A stretch of 64,000 nt of DNA from CAWGYQ01 sp963817395 (GTDB lineage Bacteria; Acidobacteriota; Vicinamibacteria; Vicinamibacterales; CAVPJW01). A program made the position numbers and the translations under genes. This document shows, piece after piece, positions 57,966 through 64,000 of this stretch. Location of the stretch: positions 930,001 to 994,000 of the forward strand of contig CAWFOC010000003.1 in the NCBI GenBank assembly GCA_963817395.1. The letters run 5' to 3'. Every line of letters starts with the position of its first letter. The first letter of the stretch is position 1. The notes under the pieces were generated by a model. It had not been told where the DNA came from. It saw only the letters and a list, made by a program, of their open reading frames with translations, and did no database searches.

Positions 57966-59510
57966 CTAGTTTCGCGTGAACCTTGCCAGTGCCTCGACGA
58001 TGGCGTCGGTGACGGCGTCGATTTCGCTCTGCGGCACCGTGAAATGATTGGCAAGGATCGAAAACACCAGATTTTCATGTCCAACGGTTTCCACGAACCC
58101 CGAGAGCGCGCGCACGTTCGAAATCGACCCGGTTTTTGCCCACACTTTGCGGGCCGCTGGGCTGCCCTGATAGCGACGGGCGAGCGATCCATCCTCTCCG
58201 CCGATGGGAAGTGTCGCACGGAACGCTGCCGCGTGCGTGGAGCTCTCGTGCATGCGACGAAGGATCTGCACCAGCATGTCTGCCGTCACGTAGTTGTAGC
58301 GTGACAGCCCCGATCCGTCGTACATGACGTAGCTGTCCGGGTCGATGCCCCACTCCTTCAGCACTTCGGCTACGACCTTGCGTCCCTCTTTCACCGAGCC
58401 GGCATTCGAGCGGCCCATGGCCTTGAGGAACGTGTCGGCGTACATGTTCTGGCTGACCTTCATGACAACCTTCGCCAGTTCACTGAGAGGCGGCGAGCGA
58501 TGAATCAGCAGAGACTGGGCATTCGAGAGGTCGAGAGGCGAGGGCAGCGTATCCACGTCGAGCGCCTCTCCATCGACCTGGATCCCGCGGCCAATGAGAA
58601 CGGACCGCAGCGACTGCACGAAGTAGGCTGTCGGGTTGTCGACCGAGACGGGCAGGACCTGTTCGGCTGAACCGCGAGGGAGCGTGCCCTCGAGCCGAAG
58701 CACCGACGACCCCGGCATGCGTCGCAGGGCAAGCGTCTCGGCCTCGCCCTCCGCCCCTGTCGTCGCGGCATTGACGAGCGACAGTCCGGAGCCCTCCGAG
58801 CGGAGCGCTGCGTCCACCGGCTCGCCGCGGCTGGCGCCCGGACGTACCACGAGATCGATCGTGTCGTCGTTGTATTCGAGCGCGCCGCTCGGGGCCGCGT
58901 ACCCGTACGCGAGATAGTCCCACGCCCATCCGGCCCCCAGGCCTTCATCCTCGAACGCGTCGTCGTCGCCGACAATGCGCCCGGCGATTCGACGAAGGCC
59001 GCTGCTGGCGAGCCGATTGGCCCAGTCTTCGAACGGCGTTGCACCTTCGGCCCCTCGTCCGATGCTCGGATCGCCCGTGCCGCGGACGACCAGGTCGCCC
59101 TGAAGCGTGCCATCCACGACGGGCCCTGTGGCGAGAAGCGTCGTCTCGAAGCGATGGTCCCATCCGAGACGCTCGGCGGCCGCCGCGACGGTGACGATCT
59201 TCATGTTCGACGCAGGCATCATCAGCTTCCGGGCGTTCGCTTCGTAGAGGGTGTCGCCTCTATCGAGGGACTGGATCTTGAGAGCCCAGACCGATCGCTC
59301 GAGTCCCGGGGCGGCGAGGAGGCGTTCGATTTCGAGGCGGAGCTGCTGAACCGGTGTGACGGCGAGCGTGGCGGGTGTCGCCGGCGGCTGCCGGGCCGCG
59401 CACGAGGCGCCCCCGAGGAGCGTCGCGAGGATCGACGAAACAATCAGGAGCGTGCGCGGCCGCCTGAAAAAGCGCCGGGGATCGAGGGATCGGGACAGGC
59501 GCCAGCGCAC
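57966..59510 (-). CDS. dacB: D-alanyl-D-alanine carboxypeptidase/endopeptidase (PBP4, DacB family)
   Basis: 514 residues, S13 family peptidoglycan hydrolase of the periplasm. A signal sequence ends in a possible lipobox, LLGGASC. The catalytic S-x-x-K is in MMPASNMKIVTVAA, the S-x-N in YDGSGLSRYN and the KTG in VWAKTGSISN. RGTGDPSIG and ALEYNDDTIDLVV are also typical. It trims or cross-link-cleaves peptidoglycan. It follows the DUF4340 gene by 22 bp at the end of the Gld-like operon. Confidence 0.92.
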   Translation of the reverse strand: MRWRLSRSLDPRRFFRRPRTLLIVSSILATLLGGASCAARQPPATPATLAVTPVQQLRLEIERLLAAPGLERSVWALKIQSLDRGDTLYEANARKLMMPASNMKIVTVAAAAERLGWDHRFETTLLATGPVVDGTLQGDLVVRGTGDPSIGRGAEGATPFEDWANRLASSGLRRIAGRIVGDDDAFEDEGLGAGWAWDYLAYGYAAPSGALEYNDDTIDLVVRPGASRGEPVDAALRSEGSGLSLVNAATTGAEGEAETLALRRMPGSSVLRLEGTLPRGSAEQVLPVSVDNPTAYFVQSLRSVLIGRGIQVDGEALDVDTLPSPLDLSNAQSLLIHRSPPLSELAKVVMKVSQNMYADTFLKAMGRSNAGSVKEGRKVVAEVLKEWGIDPDSYVMYDGSGLSRYNYVTADMLVQILRRMHESSTHAAAFRATLPIGGEDGSLARRYQGSPAARKVWAKTGSISNVRALSGFVETVGHENLVFSILANHFTVPQSEIDAVTDAIVEALARFTRN

Positions 59511-59532
59511 AATGGACGTCCGGGCGCTCTAC

Positions 59533-60870
59533 CTACTTGAGCTCGTCGAGAGCCTTCATCGCAGCGTCGAAGTCCGCGGTCTCGAGCTTGGCGGCGCCTG
59601 TTTCGTCGGCCCGTCCGGCATACACGTCGGTGCCGACGCGGCCGAACGTCACCCGTTCCTCCTTCTTGCTGTCGTCGAATTTCACGGTCACGACGGCAAC
59701 CGGAGTGTTCAGATTAGTGGCGACCTTCGGGTCCACGAAGGACGCCGCCCGGAGATTCGAGATGCGGGAGATGAGGTCCTCGATCTTGGTGGCTTCGAGC
59801 TCCTTCGCCGGCGACACCTGTTGCCACGTGTCGGTTGGGTTCGCGCCCTCGCCTTTGCGCTTCTCGAACGTGGTCGTCTGTCCGCCACGGGAGATCTCGA
59901 CCCGGTTGCCGTTGAACGCACGAAACTCGAAGATGTCTTTTCGCCGGAAGTCCGAGACGGGCTTCTTCAGATCGTCCATGAGCGACGCCTCGACGGTGAA
60001 TACCATCGGGCGCGCGGCGTCGCGGGCGTAGAGCGTCCCATCCGGTGCCGCCTTGCCGATCGCAAGATTCGAGCGTGCGCTTCCGGCGAGAAACGCGATG
60101 GCGGCCTGCGGCCGATCCAGACCGTATTGTCCGAGCTTCTTCGGATCGAACGGCACGATGGACTTCATGCGCGCCGACTGGATTCGACTGACGAGTCCCT
60201 CGGCCGTCCCGTAATCGGCCCGTGCCGGAAAGGGTTTCGTCAGCGACCACTCGCCGGCGGCCCGCGCCAGTTCGAGCGTAGTCTGGCCCGCCGACACTTC
60301 GACCTTGTCCAGCTTCTCTCGATCGAAGCTTATCAGCGACTTGTCACGCAGATCGAACGGCGTGCGCACGAAGGTCGTCTCGAGATAACTGGCGATCAGA
60401 AAGACCCGCTTTTCATCGGCGAACTTCACGTAAAGATCGCCGCCCGTCGGGGTCTTGTCGCCGATGAGCAGGTGACGGAAGTCCTTGGCTCCCGCGGTCC
60501 GAAACGCCACATCGGCTCGCGGCGGGTCCAGGCCGTAATCGGCCAGGCGGGCCGGATTCTCGTCGACCACGCGTTGAATCTCGAGTGATGCCAGGTTGGA
60601 GGCGATGCCTGAGGCCTCGGTCTCGTCGGCTTTCGTCGCTTCGGGCTCGACGAGGTCCCAGGTTCCCTTGGTCTTCCTGACCGTGGCGGTCGGGCCCGAT
60701 CCGGCCTTTATTTGCAGCTCTTCGACTTTCTCGGCCTCGAGCGTCAGGGCCTTCGCCTTGGTCTCCGTGCCTTCCGAGGCTGGGTCGCGCTTCGACTCGA
60801 CGAAGTAGATGTAGGCGCCGAGGCCGCCGAGGATCGCGACCAGCACGATGAGCGAGCGCAGCCCGCGCAT
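59533..60870 (-). CDS. DUF4340-domain protein
   Basis: 445 residues from the ATG at 60870. One N-terminal TM anchor (LIVLVAILGGLGAYIYFV) is followed by repeated beta-rich units (for example WDLVEPEATKADETEASGIASNLASLEIQRVVDENPARLADYGLDPPRADV and later WSLTKPFPARADYGTAEGLVSRI). DUF4340 proteins are regularly encoded beside GldG-type ABC systems. The start shares one base with the gldG stop (TAATG). Exported accessory of the transporter is the likely role. Confidence 0.88.
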   Translation of the reverse strand: MRGLRSLIVLVAILGGLGAYIYFVESKRDPASEGTETKAKALTLEAEKVEELQIKAGSGPTATVRKTKGTWDLVEPEATKADETEASGIASNLASLEIQRVVDENPARLADYGLDPPRADVAFRTAGAKDFRHLLIGDKTPTGGDLYVKFADEKRVFLIASYLETTFVRTPFDLRDKSLISFDREKLDKVEVSAGQTTLELARAAGEWSLTKPFPARADYGTAEGLVSRIQSARMKSIVPFDPKKLGQYGLDRPQAAIAFLAGSARSNLAIGKAAPDGTLYARDAARPMVFTVEASLMDDLKKPVSDFRRKDIFEFRAFNGNRVEISRGGQTTTFEKRKGEGANPTDTWQQVSPAKELEATKIEDLISRISNLRAASFVDPKVATNLNTPVAVVTVKFDDSKKEERVTFGRVGTDVYAGRADETGAAKLETADFDAAMKALDELK

Positions 60871-62463
60871 TATCGGCCCCGCCACCAGGTGTAGATGCCC
60901 GTTCCGAGGATGATGCCCGGCACGACCAACAGGGCGAACCAATTGATGCGACGCTGTTGATCCGCGTTCAACGTGAGCCGGCGGTCGTCCTGAGGCTTGG
61001 CCCGGATCGAGATGAGCGTCTCCTGCTGCGCCAGCCAGTTCACCATGTTGAGGAACATGTCTGAATTGCCGCCGATGTTGATTCCCGAGTTGGACGCGAA
61101 GTCGGAGTCGCCAACGACCACCACGCGTGTCTCTGGCTTCGGCGGCTCTGCGCCGGTGTCGCCGGCCGGCTTGGCTGCGGGCTCAGATGCGGCTGCGGCC
61201 GCGGCCGAAACCGCTGCCGCAACCGAGATGGGACCCTTCTTGTCGCCCCTGTTTTCCTCGAGCTCGACTTCGCCCGATGCCTCCACCTTGGCGATGTCCA
61301 TCTCGGCCCAGCTGTTCGGCCCTGTCTCGATGAACGCTTGCGGGTTGTGCCCGTTGACGCCGCCTGTGACGGGTGTCACCGAGCGGGCCAGAGGGTAGGC
61401 AGTCAGCACGCTGAACCGATCGGTAATCGGGTGGCCCGGATAGCTGGCCGCCAACGGCACGGACGCATCGGTGCCGATCAAGCGGCCGAGTCCGCTCGCA
61501 TCCACCACCATGTCGTTGCCGAGCGTGAAGCCCCACTCGTGGAGCAACGCCGACAGGTTGGGAAGGACCGTGCCGGCCTTGTCGGGCGGATCGATGAGCG
61601 CGAGAAGCTTGCCGCCCTTGGCCAGATGCGCCCGTATGGCGTCTATCTCGCCGGGGAAGTAGTCGAGGTTCGGATTCGCAATCACGATGACCGAGGCATC
61701 GTCGGGCACCTTGCCCTGCTGGGCGAGCACGAGCTTTTCGACTGTGAAGTTGTCTTGCCCGAGCGCGCTGGTAATGGCGTTGTACCCGGTTCGCTCGCCG
61801 CTGACGGTATCCCGTTCGCCGTGGCCCTGGACGAAATAGATCTTCTTCTGCTGTCCGGTCGTGACTTTGATGAGAGCGTTCGTCAAATCCTGCTCGGTGT
61901 CCGAGGTCGTGCGCTCGGTCCTGCCTTTGTAGTCGAAGACCACGGTGCCGTACGCCTGAACGCCGTACTGTTTCACCAGCGCCGGACGGCGATCCGCATC
62001 GATGTACTCGACCGACACCTGGGGCGAGGTGTACCTGGTACTCGCGGAGCCGATCGCGAAACCGATCGAATTCGGGATCGCGCGCGAAGACCAGGACCTT
62101 GACCGGCGCGTCGAGGCCTCCCAGCACGCGCTTGGTCTGATCCGACAAGCTGAACGCCTGATTGGCTGTGAGGTCCCAGCGCTTGTTCTGACGCGATGCG
62201 AGGTAGTTGATGGCAACCAGAATCGCGAGCACGACCACAACGCTCACCGTGGCCACCGTGCCATATTTGGCCTGGCGCCTCTGGAAGGCCTTGGCGATGT
62301 CACGCCACTGCCCCAGCGTGTAGATCAAGACGCAGCCGAGCCCGGCCCACGCCGCCCACGTGGCGTACTGCTGCCATTCCGGTTTGAGAAACCGCACCGC
62401 CAGGGCGCCGAACACCAGCGCGGTACCAAGCCAGCCGATGATGCCTACAAGTCGGTTCAACAT
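60870..62463 (-). CDS. gldG: GldG-family ABC-associated protein (one frameshift)
   Basis: About 530 residues joined. Two N-terminal TM segments (LVGIIGWLGTALVFGALAV, VATVSVVVVLAILVAINYLASR), an extracytoplasmic IFT52/GldG-like domain (IYFVQGHGERD, VIVIANPNLDYFPGEIDAIRAHLAKGGKLLALIDP) and a C-terminal TM (FALLVVPGIILGTGIYTWWRGR). The frame moves +1 at about 62030, an extra G between LREYQ and YTSPQVSVEY. Low-complexity Ala/Pro linker precedes the last Asp-containing VVVVGDSDFASN. In Bacteroidota GldG acts with GldA/GldF in gliding or secretion; here the role is unknown. Confidence 0.85.
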
Positions 62464-62479
62464 ATCGTCCTAGGTGCGA

Positions 62480-63247
62480 CTAACCACGCCACCGTTCGCT
62501 GTCCACGGCTTTGGCGGTGAGGAAGAGTCCGAACGTGATGAAGCTGAAGTAATACACGAGGTGCTTCGTGTCGATTACGCCCTTGACGAAGTCGTCGAAG
62601 TGCTGCGTGATCGAGAGATAGCTGAGAATCTTCTCGCCGGTGGGTCCGGCCGCGGCTCCCAGCCAGTCGAGCACCCACAGCATGAGAAACACCACGAAGG
62701 TCACCATGCCGGCCACGATCTGGTTCCGCGTCAGGCTCGAGATGAGCAGGCCCACCGAAATGAAACATCCGCCCAGCAAAAGCAGGCCCAGATATCCCGT
62801 GAGCAGCGGCTTCCACTCCGGGTTGCCGAACATGAAGAGGACGCCGACGTGCGCCAGCGTCACGAGCAGCATGGCCGCATAGAGCGTGAATGCGCCCAGA
62901 AACTTGCCGACGATGATCTGGAAGTCGGTAATCGGTGAAGTCAGGAGCAGCTCCATCGTGCCCGAGCGCTTCTCCTCGGCGTATGTCCGCATGGTGACGA
63001 GCGGGAGCACGAAGAGCAGGACGACCGTGGCGTTCAGCAACAACGGCCGTATCAGCATCTGGTTGATGTTGACCGGCCCGCCGCCGCCGAACTGTCCCAT
63101 CTGCATGCTCTGCTGCAGGAAGAAGTTCAGAATCGCGACGTAGAACCATCCGAACACCAAAGCGAAGAGACCGATCACCACCCAGCCGATGGGTGAGGCG
63201 AAGTACGAGCGCAGCTCTTTGTGTGCGATCGCCAGAATGTTACTCAT
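62480..63247 (-). CDS. gldF: ABC-2-type transporter permease (GldF-like)
   Basis: 255 residues with six TM segments. The N-terminus NILAIAHKELRSYFASPIGWVVIGLFALVFGWF and RTYAEEKRSGTMELLLTSPITDFQIIVGKF are the classic ABC-2/GldF signatures. A Gly-rich periplasmic loop (MGQFGGGGPVNINQ) is present. It pairs with the ATPase encoded upstream (8-bp overlap) and with GldG downstream (16 bp). Confidence 0.9.
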   Translation of the reverse strand: MSNILAIAHKELRSYFASPIGWVVIGLFALVFGWFYVAILNFFLQQSMQMGQFGGGGPVNINQMLIRPLLLNATVVLLFVLPLVTMRTYAEEKRSGTMELLLTSPITDFQIIVGKFLGAFTLYAAMLLVTLAHVGVLFMFGNPEWKPLLTGYLGLLLLGGCFISVGLLISSLTRNQIVAGMVTFVVFLMLWVLDWLGAAAGPTGEKILSYLSITQHFDDFVKGVIDTKHLVYYFSFITFGLFLTAKAVDSERWRG

Positions 63248-64000
63248 GGGCCGCCTCCGTCGCCGCCTCAGACTCCTCGGTCGTCAAGTGCAGAAAGATC
63301 TCTTCGAGGCTCATTTTGAGCGGTCGCATCTCGAGCAGTCCCCAGTTGTGACCGACGATCGTGTGGGCCAGCTCGCGCCGCACATCGTGCCCGCGCTCGC
63401 TGTCCACTTCGTATCCGATCACGCTCTCGCGCTTGTCCGCGACGGCCACGCGCAGAACGCCGTTGACGCGTTCGAGCACAGGGAGCACGGCGCCTGGATC
63501 GCCCTCGACCTGGAGATACATCGTTTCCGCGCCACCCAGTCTGGACACGAGGTTGTCGGGAGTGTCGACAGCCACGACGCGTCCGCGGTTGATGATGACC
63601 ACGCGCTGACAGGTCTGCGAGACCTCCGGAAGGATGTGCGTACTGAGAATGATCGTGTGATCGCCGGCGAGTTCCTTGACGAGCTGCCTCGTCTCGATGA
63701 TCTGTTTCGGATCCAGGCCTGCCGTCGGCTCGTCCAGAATCAGCACGTCCGGGTTGTGAATGAGCGCCTGGGCCAGGCCGACACGCTGTCGGTAGCCCTT
63801 CGACAGCTTGCCGCAGTGGCGATCGGCCATGTCGTCGATGCGGGTCTTCTGCATCACGGCGTCGATCCGCGCCCGGCGATCCGCCCGTGCTACGTGCTTG
63901 ATGCGCGCGACGAACTGCAGATATTCGCGCACCGTCATGTCGGGATAGAGCGGCGGGGTCTCGGGCAGATACCCCGTGCGGCGCTTGGCCTCGATGGGCT
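63240..64000 (-). CDS. gldA: ABC transporter ATP-binding protein (GldA-like), 5' end outside the window
   Basis: 253 codons visible, open at the right edge, so the Walker A region is missing. Visible: GYLPETPPLYPDMTVREYLQF, the ABC signature LSKGYRQRVGLAQAL, Walker B DVLILDEPTAGLDPKQ, and the H-loop IILSTHILPEV. The C-terminal domain of about 90 residues ends SLEEIFLHLTTEESEAA. It energises the GldF permease encoded next. Confidence 0.9.
   Translation of the reverse strand, partial: PIEAKRRTGYLPETPPLYPDMTVREYLQFVARIKHVARADRRARIDAVMQKTRIDDMADRHCGKLSKGYRQRVGLAQALIHNPDVLILDEPTAGLDPKQIIETRQLVKELAGDHTIILSTHILPEVSQTCQRVVIINRGRVVAVDTPDNLVSRLGGAETMYLQVEGDPGAVLPVLERVNGVLRVAVADKRESVIGYEVDSERGHDVRRELAHTIVGHNWGLLEMRPLKMSLEEIFLHLTTEESEAATEAAHE

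Overview
The window is GC-rich, gene-dense bacterial chromosome with short or overlapping gene junctions (ATGA, GTGA and TAATG overlaps are common). Gene content (DUF5916 barrel protein, GldA/GldF/GldG plus DUF4340, a cdaA-cdaR-glmM block, a microcompartment locus) fits an Acidobacteriota-like organism. That assignment is inference, since no rRNA or marker phylogeny is available here.

Layout. 1-9 kb: a partial GNAT acetyltransferase, msrA, an oxidoreductase / alkaline-phosphatase-superfamily / SLOG trio, glutamine-dependent nadE, a HAD hydrolase, a membrane protein and a tryptophan 2,3-dioxygenase. 9-28 kb: a long plus-strand run with a frameshifted GT39-like protein, E1alpha/E1beta/E2 of a 2-oxo acid dehydrogenase, SDR, RidA, enoyl-CoA hydratase, acyl-CoA dehydrogenase, a large membrane protein ending in an ILEI/PANDER-like domain, an amino acid permease, a cupin, a 2-aminobenzoate-CoA ligase, an old-yellow-enzyme reductase, an FAD monooxygenase and a DUF5916 outer-membrane protein. 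28-33 kb, minus strand: an amino acid permease, kynureninase, thioesterase and an SGNH lipoprotein. Together these genes describe tryptophan -> kynurenine -> anthranilate -> anthraniloyl-CoA -> dearomatised CoA thioester breakdown. No kynurenine formamidase is visible.

33-50 kb is housekeeping: a methyltransferase, yebC-ruvC-ruvA-ruvB, fabH, DUF4112, queA, a deoxyhypusine-synthase-like protein, tRNA(CAT), tilS-ftsH-folP-cdaA-cdaR-glmM and pdxJ. 50-54 kb holds a bacterial microcompartment locus: class II aldolase, one BMC-H, three BMC-P, a small Cys-rich protein and a D-2-hydroxyacid dehydrogenase, followed by nth. 54-57.8 kb: a cyclophilin-type isomerase, DUF72, an ArsC/Spx-like protein whose first redox-motif position is an in-frame TGA followed by a SECIS-like hairpin (selenoprotein candidate), and a free-standing AlaX-type editing protein. 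57.8-64 kb, minus strand: gldA (partial)-gldF-gldG-DUF4340-dacB.

Quality caveat: about a dozen conserved genes carry single-base frameshifts. Most are +1, two are -1, and several lie in short homopolymers. They look like consensus errors. Coordinates for those genes span the reconstructed gene.
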